Of a stretch of DNA of 32,022 nt, positions 25,155 through 32,022 are shown in pieces (position 1 is the first letter of the stretch; each line of letters starts with the position of its first letter). Made by a program: the position numbers and the translations under genes. The stretch is from Pseudomonadota bacterium (GTDB taxonomy: Bacteria > Pseudomonadota > Gammaproteobacteria > Burkholderiales > Burkholderiaceae_C). The notes beneath the pieces were generated by a model. The model did no database searches and was not told where the DNA came from. It saw only the letters and a list, made by a program, of their open reading frames with translations. Location: contig JAKBNS010000207.1 of NCBI GenBank assembly GCA_021830925.1, positions 1 through 32,022 on the forward strand, given 5' to 3'.

Positions 25155-25775
25155 TCAACGAAACTGGAAACTGGCGAAAAAGAAGGCCACGTTCCCGTTA
25201 TTCAACTTGTCCGTTACCCTTGGCAGAAAGGTGCCGTACAAGCGAATTGCACCAACGCCCACAGAAAACAAGGGCAAAACGATAGGGAACGGAATGTTGT
25301 TCAGAATGTCCGTCCGGGATGTCAGGCCAGCCGTGTATCCGGCACCCAGGCTGACCGGTCCCTGCGCCGGGCGCCAGATCCATTGTTTCGCGTAGCCCAC
25401 AACCGGTTCGGGCTTGCGGTGCGAATCCGCGAACACCATCGCGTAGACCATCTCGTCATTGCCGTCGGCATCGACCAGGCGCTTGCCGGCTCCGAAACCC
25501 CAGGCGTGACTGTTCAGCGTGGCGAGTTTGGCCGCCGTGTAGGTGTGGGGATCGTGCCAGGCGTATCCGGTGACGAACAACTCCGGCTGCCCCTGCTGGT
25601 AGATGTCCTCCAGGTGCGAGCCGGCCTCGGAAACCCAGCCGCGGCCGTCCGCCACGACTCCGGCGTGGCAGACCTGGGTCGCGCCGACTGCCGCCAGGCA
25701 GACCCCCGTCAGGACCCTCCGCAGACGCGCCGCGATAGCCGGCGCCGTCACTGCCAGGCGTAATGGCGGTTGCAC
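25155..25775 (-). CDS. pagP: Lipid A palmitoyltransferase PagP
   Basis: A 206-residue outer-membrane beta-barrel enzyme that transfers palmitate from a phospholipid to lipid A, strengthening the outer membrane against cationic peptides. There is a signal peptide (about 1-38, RLRRVLTGVCLAAVGATQVCHA). The mature part shows ELFVTGYAWHDPHTYT with the catalytic His, SHAWGFGAGK, VFADSHRKPEP with the catalytic Asp-Ser pair, LGAGYTAGLTSR, NNIPFPIVLPLFSVG and the C-terminal GNVAFFFASFQFR ending in Phe-Arg. Start uncertain: GTG at 25775, overlapping the previous gene by 28 bases, or GTG at 25751, whose GTGA overlaps that gene's stop. The latter still leaves a good signal peptide. Coupling to the upstream unknown gene is likely. 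Confidence 0.93.
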   Translation of the reverse strand: MQPPLRLAVTAPAIAARLRRVLTGVCLAAVGATQVCHAGVVADGRGWVSEAGSHLEDIYQQGQPELFVTGYAWHDPHTYTAAKLATLNSHAWGFGAGKRLVDADGNDEMVYAMVFADSHRKPEPVVGYAKQWIWRPAQGPVSLGAGYTAGLTSRTDILNNIPFPIVLPLFSVGVGAIRLYGTFLPRVTDKLNNGNVAFFFASFQFR

Positions 25776-26086
25776 GAGGGCGCGTGTTCCGCGCCGCGGT
25801 GCGCCTGCAGCAGCGCGGAGAGTTCCCGCACTGCGTGGATGCAGTCCGGCGTGTGGGGCAGTTCACCCTCGCGCAACACGGTCAGCGCGCCGCGCGCGGC
25901 GCGAAGGTGCTGGCGGCCGAAGGCGCTCCACGAAGCCTCGACGGCGTCGATGCCCTCGATCGCGCGCTGGGCGGCTGCGGCCGGGGCCAGGCTGCCGATG
26001 CGTGCCTGGGCCAGCACGCGCCTCGCATGTTCCAGTTCTCCCAGCAGATCGACGTAGCTTTGTGTTGCGTACGGGTTGTGGTTCAT
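25748..26086 (-). CDS. Unknown small helical protein upstream of pagP
   Basis: A 112-residue protein, mostly alpha-helical by composition (YVDLLGELEHARRVLAQARI, RAIEGIDAVEASWSAFGRQH), with a C-terminal CNRHYAWQ. Two cysteines and several His lie in the last third (HTPDCIHAVRELSALLQAHRG, SCNRHYAW). No signal peptide or membrane segment is visible. I do not recognise a family. AAGGAGG about 9 bases before the ATG at 26086 makes it a convincing gene. It overlaps pagP and is presumably co-transcribed with it, and it diverges from the large GGDEF-EAL gene. Confidence 0.75.
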   Translation of the reverse strand: MNHNPYATQSYVDLLGELEHARRVLAQARIGSLAPAAAAQRAIEGIDAVEASWSAFGRQHLRAARGALTVLREGELPHTPDCIHAVRELSALLQAHRGAEHAPSCNRHYAWQ

Positions 26087-26171
26087 TGCGGAGTCCTCCT
26101 TCGCGGATGTTGCCGCCCGAAGATCGCGGGGCGATGATCGGGGCGCAGGGTGGATGCGCCGCAGGCCATAA

Positions 26172-26203
26172 GCGTACCTGCGAAAAATGTCCGCAAGGTA
26201 CGC
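26172..26203. promoter_or_regulatory. Inverted repeat in a divergent intergenic region
   Basis: GCGTACCT (26172-26179) pairs with AGGTACGC (26196-26203), extended by GCG/CGC with one bulged A, around an A-rich loop. It lies midway between the divergent genes starting at 26086 and 26349, and fits a dimeric repressor site for either. No clear promoter hexamers were assigned. Confidence 0.5.
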
Positions 26204-26348
26204 AGGGAATGTGTCGCATTTATTGCTAGGGTCTACCCGAAGTGTCCCCCCCGGACGCCCGTGGCGGGCGCTTGCGGCCCGCTCGCGCCGCCGGCGTCCC
26301 CGGCAGGGGACGGCATGCGAGAATCCCCGGCACCCCGACGCTCCTGCC

Positions 26349-29300
26349 ATGTCCGTTCCCGAACTCCCTTCCGCTGCTCTGCCCGACGACGAGGCGCAGC
26401 GCCTGCGAGTCCTGCAGGAACTCGACATCCTGGATACCGCCCCCGAGGACGTGTTCGACGACCTCGCAGCACTGGCGGCGCAACTCACGAGGGCGCCGAT
26501 CGCGTTGCTCAGCCTGGTCGATGCCGGACGCGTGTGGTTCAAGACCCGCCACGGCGCGGACTTGTTCGAGACGCCGCGGGACGGCTCATTCTGTGCCCAG
26601 GCTATTCTCGGTGATTCCCTTCTGGAGGTGGAAGATGCGCTAACAGATGAGCGCTTCGCCACCAATTCTGTTGTGCAATGCGCGCCGCATGCGCGTTTCT
26701 ACGCAGGCGTGCCCTTGCGCACGGCCGAGGGGCACGCGCTGGGCACCCTGTGCGTGCTCGACCTCGTGCCGCGGCGGCTGGACCCGGCGCAGCGCGACGG
26801 GCTTGAGCGTCTGGGCCGCCAGGCGGTACGGGTGATCGAAGCCCGCCAGGCGGCCGTGCGCCTGCGCCGCGCCCAGCAGCGCCTGCGCCGCCTGGCCGAT
26901 TTCCGGGCCCTGCTGGCCGGCGTCAGCCAGGCGATCGCGGATGCCGCAGACGACCTGGCGATGCTGGGCCAGGCCTGCGCCCTCGGCGTGCGCTACGCCG
27001 GCGCGAGGCTCATGTACGTGGCGCGACCCGACGCGCAGGGCCGTTTCGTGTTCCTGGCCAGCGCCGGGCAGACGGAGTACCTGCGACACATCGTCATTTC
27101 CAGTCGCGCCGAGGATCCGCACGGGGGCGGTTTCGCGGGTGTGGCCTGGCGCGAGGGCAGGGCGCTGTACGCCGACGATTTCCTCGGCTCGCCCGAACTC
27201 GGCCCCTGGCGCGAGATGGCGGGACGCTACGGTTTTCGCGCCGCGGCCACGCTGCCCATCCGGCGCGGGCGCGAGATCTGGGCGATCATGACCATCCTCG
27301 ACGCGCAGACAGCGGTGTACGACCAGGACCTGCGCGAATTGCTGGAGGAACTGTCGGACAACCTGTCGCGGGGGCTGGATCGCATCGACCTGGCCGAGCG
27401 CGAGCGCGAATCCCGTCTGCGCCTGGAGCGCTCCCTGGCCTACCAGCGCCGCCTGATGGACAAGAATGCGGCGGGGATGTTCACGCTGGACCCGCAGGGG
27501 CGCATCGGTGACCCGAATCCGGCGCTGTGCGAGATGCTTGGGCATGTCCGCGAGGAGTTGCTGGGGCAGTCCGCCGAGCAGCTGTTCGAGCCGGGGCCGG
27601 ACAGCGCGCGTTTCGAGGCCATCGCCGAGCAGACTCGACAGGGCGTGTTGCGCGGCCGCGTGGAGCAGCGTTTTCGCCGCCGCGACGGCGGGCCGCGGGT
27701 GTGCGAGGTCAGCGGCGTGCCCATCGAACTGCCCGACGGCGCGCCCGGCGTGCTGTGGAGCGTCATCGACGTCAGCGCGCTGCACGAGGCCCGCGACATC
27801 ATCGCTTTCCAGGCTCGCCACGACGCGCTCACGGGACTGCCCAACCGGCGCGCGCTGGAGCAGTACCTGCCGCGCGCGCTGCGCCGGGCCCGCCGGCCCG
27901 GCAGCCGGGTGGCCGTGGGCATGCTGGACCTGGATGATTTCAAGCCGGTCAACGACGCCCACGGGCACGAGGCCGGCGACGGCTTGCTGCGCGAGTTCGG
28001 GCGTCGTCTGCGCGAGGCGATGCGCGCATCGGATTTCCTGGCGCGCTTCGGCGGCGATGAGTTCGTGCTGGTGCTGGAGGATCTGGACGAGCACCAGCAC
28101 GAGGCGCAGCTGGACGCCGTGCTGGCGCGCCTTCACGCAGCCGTGGAACACGATTTCGTGCTGCCGCTGGGGCAGCGCGTGCGGGTGGGCATGAGCCTGG
28201 GACTGGCCTTGGTGCCCACGGATGGCGGTGGTGGCGCAGCGGTACTGCGCCAGGCCGACGCGGCACTCTACGAGCTCAAGGCGCACAAGCTCCAGCGCGC
28301 GCGCTGGTGGCAGCTCGGCACGAGTGCGGGCGCGGCGGGCGATCCGTCCCCGGATTTCGACCCCTTCGGAGTGCGCGCTATCGATCTGCTGGGCCTGGCC
28401 GCGGTGCGCGCGCTGGTCGAGCCGCCCGCCTACGAGCAGCGCCTGTTGGCCGCGTGGGCACGTCCCGGAGGCAGACCCGGCGGGGAGGCGTTGCGCGAGT
28501 TGGTCGTGGAGCAGGCCCGGCATCTGCAATGGCTGCTCGGGCCGCAGGCGCAGGCCGAGGAGGTGGCGCGCCGCGCCGAGCAACGCGGACGGGCGCGCGC
28601 ACTCGTCGGACTGGGGCCGGCCTTCGTGGCGCGCGGTACCGCGCTGCTGCAGGAGGAACTGGCATCGCGCCTGCGCGCCTCGAGCGTGATGGCGCGCACG
28701 CGCTACGAACTGTCGCAGATCGCGGAGGCCAGGCTGCGCGAGGATCTGCAGGGACAGATGCTCGCGCACGACCGGGTGGTGGGGCGCTATTTCGCCGTGT
28801 TCGACGAGGAGCCTCCGGCTCCGGGCACGCCCTGGGGCGATGCGCTGGAGGCCTTGCTGCGCTCGGTGGGCGAGCTCGACGGCATGCTGGCCTGCGTGCT
28901 GATGCGCCCGGACTCGCAGGGTTGTTTCCAGGCGGAGGCCGGCGCGGGGTCCTGTGCGCAGGCGATCGGCGCCGACCTGCGAGAAGGGCGCTACCAGGTT
29001 CGCCAGGACGACGACAGTCCGGCCGGGCGCGGGCTGGTGGGCAGCGCCTGGCGTAGCGGGCGCATCCAGACCACCGGCGAGTACTCGCGCGACGTGCGCC
29101 TGGGGCTGTGGCACGGGCGCATGCAGGCGCACGGGGTGCGCAGCGTGATGGCCATTCCGGTGCCGGCGCAGCAGGAGGGCGCGGCCTTCGTGCTGGTGTT
29201 GTTCGGCGCCTGGCCCGAGCAGTTTCACGCGCGGCGCATGCGCTATTTCGCCAACTTGCTGCAGCAACGCGCGGGCCAGTACTGGCGCGCCTTCCGCGTG

Positions 29301-30374
29301 CCTTCCAAGGCCGCGCTCCCGCCGTCCCAGGAAGTGGCGCAGGCGCACCGCGCCGCGTTGTTCCGCGGGGGGCTGGAACTGCACATGCAGCCGGTGGTGA
29401 GCCTGCTCGACGCAAGCGTGCGGCGGGTCGAGGCGCTGGCGCGACTGCGTGCGACGGACGGCTCGCTGGTGATGCCGGGCGTGTTCCTGCCCTTGCTGGG
29501 GGACGCCGAGCTGGACCGCCTGCTGCGCATGGTGCTGGAGCAATCGCTGGCGTGGTTGCGGCGCTGGGATTCCGAGGGGCTGGAGCTGGAGGTCGCTGTC
29601 AATCTGGCGCCGACCACGCTGGTGCATCCGCAATGCGCCGAATGGGTGGAGCAGGCGCTGCGCGACAGCGGCGTGGCGCCGGCGCGGCTGACCCTGGAAC
29701 TGCTGGAGACCCAGGAGCTCGATCGCGCGGCGCAGTCGCGCGCCATCGCGGCGCTGGCGGCGCTGGGGGTGAAGCTGGCGATCGACGACCTGGGCTCCGG
29801 CTACAGCAGTCTCAAGCGCCTGACCGAGCTGCCCTTCGACACCATCAAGGTCGACCAGAGTCTGACCCTGAACCTGCGCCGCTCGCCCATGCTCAGCTTC
29901 AACCTGGTCGGCACGCTGATCCGCATGGGGGCGGAACTCGGACGCCAGGTGATCGTGGAAGGCGCGCAGGACGCCGATACCGTGGATGCGGTGCGCGAAC
30001 TGGGCGCCACGCTGGCACAGGGTTTCGCGCTGGCGCGCCCGATGGCGGCCGCCGAACTGCATGCATGGTGTGCCAACGGCGGTCCTCGACTGGGGCGCGA
30101 GCGCATCCACGGGCCGCTGGGGGCGTTGGCGCTGCACTGGGCGCTCGCGCAGGACAGTGCGCAGGCGCCCGGGGCGGTGGACGATTGTCCGGTGACCCCT
30201 TGGCTGCACAACGCAGGGCTGCGCGGCCACGAGGTCGATACCTGGCACGCGGCGCTGCATCTCGCGCCGGCCGCCTGGTCGCCCGAGCAGCCTTTCGTGC
30301 GCTGGCTGCTGCAGCAACTGCAGGCGGGAGAATCTTCCGGTGCGCGCGAATCCGCGACGCCGGGAGCGGCGTAG
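26349..30374 (+). CDS. Multi-sensor GGDEF-EAL cyclic-di-GMP protein
   Basis: A 1341-residue soluble protein. Domains in order: GAF (about 18-170; RFATN, FYAGVPLRTAEG, GTLCVLD), second GAF (178-354), PAS (356-488), GGDEF (491-654; GGDEF near 567, with intact inhibitory RASD), a helical region (about 670-810), third GAF (828-975) and EAL (about 998-1240). The helical region resembles a sensor globin lacking the proximal His (RGRARALVGLGPAF). EAL residues present: VEAL, VNLAP, LELLE, DDLGSGYSS, IKVD and QGF, but the EGVE motif reads EGAQ. The last 100 residues carry ALHW, DCPVTPWL and WHAALH, which recall a zinc-binding CZB tail. Net activity (synthesis or breakdown) cannot be told. The start at MSVPELP lacks a clear Shine-Dalgarno. 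Co-directional with the HD-GYP gene 48 bases on. Confidence 0.92.
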   Translation: MSVPELPSAALPDDEAQRLRVLQELDILDTAPEDVFDDLAALAAQLTRAPIALLSLVDAGRVWFKTRHGADLFETPRDGSFCAQAILGDSLLEVEDALTDERFATNSVVQCAPHARFYAGVPLRTAEGHALGTLCVLDLVPRRLDPAQRDGLERLGRQAVRVIEARQAAVRLRRAQQRLRRLADFRALLAGVSQAIADAADDLAMLGQACALGVRYAGARLMYVARPDAQGRFVFLASAGQTEYLRHIVISSRAEDPHGGGFAGVAWREGRALYADDFLGSPELGPWREMAGRYGFRAAATLPIRRGREIWAIMTILDAQTAVYDQDLRELLEELSDNLSRGLDRIDLAERERESRLRLERSLAYQRRLMDKNAAGMFTLDPQGRIGDPNPALCEMLGHVREELLGQSAEQLFEPGPDSARFEAIAEQTRQGVLRGRVEQRFRRRDGGPRVCEVSGVPIELPDGAPGVLWSVIDVSALHEARDIIAFQARHDALTGLPNRRALEQYLPRALRRARRPGSRVAVGMLDLDDFKPVNDAHGHEAGDGLLREFGRRLREAMRASDFLARFGGDEFVLVLEDLDEHQHEAQLDAVLARLHAAVEHDFVLPLGQRVRVGMSLGLALVPTDGGGGAAVLRQADAALYELKAHKLQRARWWQLGTSAGAAGDPSPDFDPFGVRAIDLLGLAAVRALVEPPAYEQRLLAAWARPGGRPGGEALRELVVEQARHLQWLLGPQAQAEEVARRAEQRGRARALVGLGPAFVARGTALLQEELASRLRASSVMARTRYELSQIAEARLREDLQGQMLAHDRVVGRYFAVFDEEPPAPGTPWGDALEALLRSVGELDGMLACVLMRPDSQGCFQAEAGAGSCAQAIGADLREGRYQVRQDDDSPAGRGLVGSAWRSGRIQTTGEYSRDVRLGLWHGRMQAHGVRSVMAIPVPAQQEGAAFVLVLFGAWPEQFHARRMRYFANLLQQRAGQYWRAFRVPSKAALPPSQEVAQAHRAALFRGGLELHMQPVVSLLDASVRRVEALARLRATDGSLVMPGVFLPLLGDAELDRLLRMVLEQSLAWLRRWDSEGLELEVAVNLAPTTLVHPQCAEWVEQALRDSGVAPARLTLELLETQELDRAAQSRAIAALAALGVKLAIDDLGSGYSSLKRLTELPFDTIKVDQSLTLNLRRSPMLSFNLVGTLIRMGAELGRQVIVEGAQDADTVDAVRELGATLAQGFALARPMAAAELHAWCANGGPRLGRERIHGPLGALALHWALAQDSAQAPGAVDDCPVTPWLHNAGLRGHEVDTWHAALHLAPAAWSPEQPFVRWLLQQLQAGESSGARESATPGAA

Positions 30375-30422
30375 TGTTGGAGAAGGCCGCGGGCCCACGC
30401 GACCGCGACCAGGGAGCCTGAC

Positions 30423-31787
30423 ATGCAGCAGCAACTGAGACTGTCCGAACTGATCGGGGCGCTGAGCCACGCGCTGGACATCACCGAGGGACAGCCGCGG
30501 GGGCACTGCGTGCGCTGCGCGTGGATCGGCATGGCCCTCGGGGAGGAACTCGGGCTGGGCGAGCAGGCTCTGTGGGAGCTGTACTACACGCTGCTGCTCA
30601 AGGACCTGGGCTGCAGCAGCAACGCGGCGCGCATCTGCGAGCTCTATCTCAGCGACGACCTGCGGTTCAAGCGCGACTTCAAGCTCGTGGGCAGCTCGCT
30701 GCCGCAGGTGGCGCGTTTCGTGTTGACCCACACCGGTCTGCGCTCCGGCATGGCCGAGCGCTTTCGCGCGACCTTGGACATTTTCCAGCACGGCGACGAC
30801 TTTTCCCGCGAACTCATCCGCACGCGCTGCCAGCGCGGCGCCGACATCGCGCGCCAGATGCGTTTCGGCGAGGCGGTGGCCGAGGGCATCCACGCGCTGG
30901 ACGAACACTGGGACGGCGGCGGCAAGCCCGACGGTCTCGCGGGGGAGGCCATCGCGCTGCCGGCGCGCATCGCGCTGCTGGCCCAGGTGGTGGACGTGTT
31001 CCACACCACCGGCGGCCCGGATGCGGCGCTGCGCGAGGCGCGCCTGCGCGCGGGAAGCTGGTTCGATCCCGCGCTGGTGCGGTCGCTGGAGCGTGTGGCG
31101 GGCGAGGCATTCTGGCGCGGTCTGCGCGACCCCGCGCTGGCGCAACGGGTCTACGCGCTGGAGCCGGCGCGGCACAGCGTTCCGGTGGACGAGGACTACC
31201 TGGACGAGATCGCCGAGGCCTTCGGCCAGATCATCGACGCCAAGAGCCCGTTCACCGCGGGGCATAGCGCGCGCGTGGGCTTGTACGCGGACCTGATCGC
31301 CGAGCAACTGGGCATCGACGCGCAGCGCAGGCGCTGGCTGCGGCGCGGGGCGCTGCTGCACGACCTGGGCAAGCTGGGCGTGAGCAACACCGTGCTGGAC
31401 AAGCCGGGTCGGCTCGACGAGGCGGAATGGCAGGCGGTGCGCATGCACGCGCTGTACACCGAGCAGATCCTGTCGGGCATCGAGCCCTTCGCCGAGCTCG
31501 CCCGCGTGGCGGGCGCGCATCACGAGCGCCTGGACGGCACCGGCTACCCGCATGGCCTCGGGGCGGCGGAGATCCCGCTGGAGACCCGGGTGATCACCAC
31601 GGCGGACATATTCGATGCCATTTCCGCCGATCGGCCCTATCGCGCGGCCGTGCCCGTCGCGAAGACCCTCGACATGATGCAGGGGCTGGTCGGCAGCGCG
31701 CTGGACGAGCGCTGCATGGTCGCATTGCGAGCGGCGGCGCAGCGCGTGGAGGGCGATCTGCTGGACAGCCGCGCCGCGGCGGCGTGA
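30423..31787 (+). CDS. Tandem HD / HD-GYP cyclic-di-GMP phosphodiesterase
   Basis: A 454-residue cytoplasmic protein with two HD-type halves. The C-terminal half is a full HD-GYP domain: GHSARVGLYADL (near 279), LLHDLGKLG (near 310), HHERLDGTGYP (near 367) and ITTADIFDAISADRPYR. It is expected to hydrolyse cyclic di-GMP to GMP. The N-terminal half follows the same plan but is degenerate: GHCVRCAWIG (near 28), LLLKDLG where the HD His is replaced by Lys, and HWDGGGKPDGL in place of HxxxDGxGYP. It probably serves as a regulatory or dimer domain. The ATG has AGGGAG about 7 bases upstream. It lies 48 bases after the GGDEF-EAL gene, so the pair is likely one operon. Confidence 0.95.
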   Translation: MQQQLRLSELIGALSHALDITEGQPRGHCVRCAWIGMALGEELGLGEQALWELYYTLLLKDLGCSSNAARICELYLSDDLRFKRDFKLVGSSLPQVARFVLTHTGLRSGMAERFRATLDIFQHGDDFSRELIRTRCQRGADIARQMRFGEAVAEGIHALDEHWDGGGKPDGLAGEAIALPARIALLAQVVDVFHTTGGPDAALREARLRAGSWFDPALVRSLERVAGEAFWRGLRDPALAQRVYALEPARHSVPVDEDYLDEIAEAFGQIIDAKSPFTAGHSARVGLYADLIAEQLGIDAQRRRWLRRGALLHDLGKLGVSNTVLDKPGRLDEAEWQAVRMHALYTEQILSGIEPFAELARVAGAHHERLDGTGYPHGLGAAEIPLETRVITTADIFDAISADRPYRAAVPVAKTLDMMQGLVGSALDERCMVALRAAAQRVEGDLLDSRAAAA

Positions 31788-31849
31788 AATGGCGCCTTCG
31801 TGCGCCCGATCGCACGCACTCATTTTCAGACCAAGGACGGAAGCACGAC

Positions 31850-32022
31850 ATGGAAATTCAAGGACAAAGCGCGCTGGTCACCGGGGGAGGCTCCGGGTTG
31901 GGCGAAGCGGTTGCACGGGAACTCGCCGCTCAGGGCGCGAAGGTGGCGGTGCTGGACCTGAACGCCGAGCGCGCGCGCGCGGTGGCCGCCGCCATCGGCG
32001 GCATCGCGCTGACGGCCGACGT
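31850..32022 (+). CDS. Short-chain dehydrogenase, N-terminal part only
   Basis: The first 57 codons of an SDR-family oxidoreductase, cut by the window end. The NAD(P)-binding loop VTGGGSGLGEAVARELA (about residues 10-26) and the strand KVAVLDLNAERA, with Asp favouring NAD, are clear. The sequence resembles type II 3-hydroxyacyl-CoA dehydrogenases, which act in beta-oxidation, but the catalytic YxxxK lies outside the window. AAGGACGGAAG precedes the ATG. The gap of 62 bases after the HD-GYP gene contains no obvious terminator. Confidence 0.9.
   Translation, partial: MEIQGQSALVTGGGSGLGEAVARELAAQGAKVAVLDLNAERARAVAAAIGGIALTAD

Noticed and set aside
26640-31823. A 1727-codon minus-strand open frame opposite the cyclic-di-GMP genes
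   Set aside because: It runs antisense through two well-recognised genes and the spacer, with low-complexity His/Arg/Gln composition and no domain.

Overview
The window looks like a chromosomal segment of a GC-rich (close to 70 % by eye) betaproteobacterium, most likely of the order Burkholderiales. The support is a complete division and cell-wall (dcw) cluster with a fused MurE-MurF ligase, lpxC next to a convergent DUF721 (DciA-like) gene, a type A RNase P RNA, a PagP homologue, and small intergenic repeats of a kind I associate with Comamonadaceae-like genomes. The genus cannot be fixed from the sequence. No tRNA, rRNA or CRISPR array was seen.

Region 1 (1-19315, almost all on the minus strand) is the dcw cluster. 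In transcription order it reads mraZ, rsmH, ftsL, ftsI, murE-murF, mraY, murD, ftsW, murG, murC, ddl, ftsQ, ftsA, ftsZ, then lpxC behind its own gap, with dciA converging from the plus strand. It starts from a good sigma-70 promoter whose -10 is overlapped by four 10-bp direct repeats, the expected binding site of MraZ. Nine gene junctions are 4-base ATGA or GTGA overlaps. Together the genes make lipid II in the cytoplasm (Mur ligases, MraY, MurG), build septal peptidoglycan (FtsW, FtsI, FtsL, FtsQ), form the Z ring (FtsZ, FtsA) and start lipid A synthesis (LpxC). Hairpin-forming 78-80 bp repeats sit immediately after the ftsZ and lpxC stop codons.

Region 2 (19316-20175) holds rnpB on the minus strand with its terminator. 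Directly upstream is a 273-bp element whose 28-bp terminal inverted repeats enclose two self-complementary arms of exactly 101 bp each. One end of the element supplies the likely -35 of rnpB, the other the stop codon of the next gene. An end of a second copy opens the window, just before dciA.

Region 3 (20171-26086) is an accessory island of small stress- or envelope-type genes. Two paralogous proteins of unknown function share an identically spaced bipartite upstream motif and flank an arylformamidase-like hydrolase. They are followed by a KGG-repeat stress protein, an exported His-rich small protein, a membrane diguanylate cyclase, pagP and an unknown helical protein.

Region 4 (26349-31787, plus strand) is a two-gene cyclic-di-GMP unit: a 1341-residue GAF-GAF-PAS-GGDEF-(globin-like?)-GAF-EAL protein with a possible zinc-binding tail, and a tandem HD/HD-GYP protein. 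The window ends in the first 57 codons of a short-chain dehydrogenase.

The least explained items are the two-armed element beside rnpB and the paralogue pair with its shared promoter-like motif.
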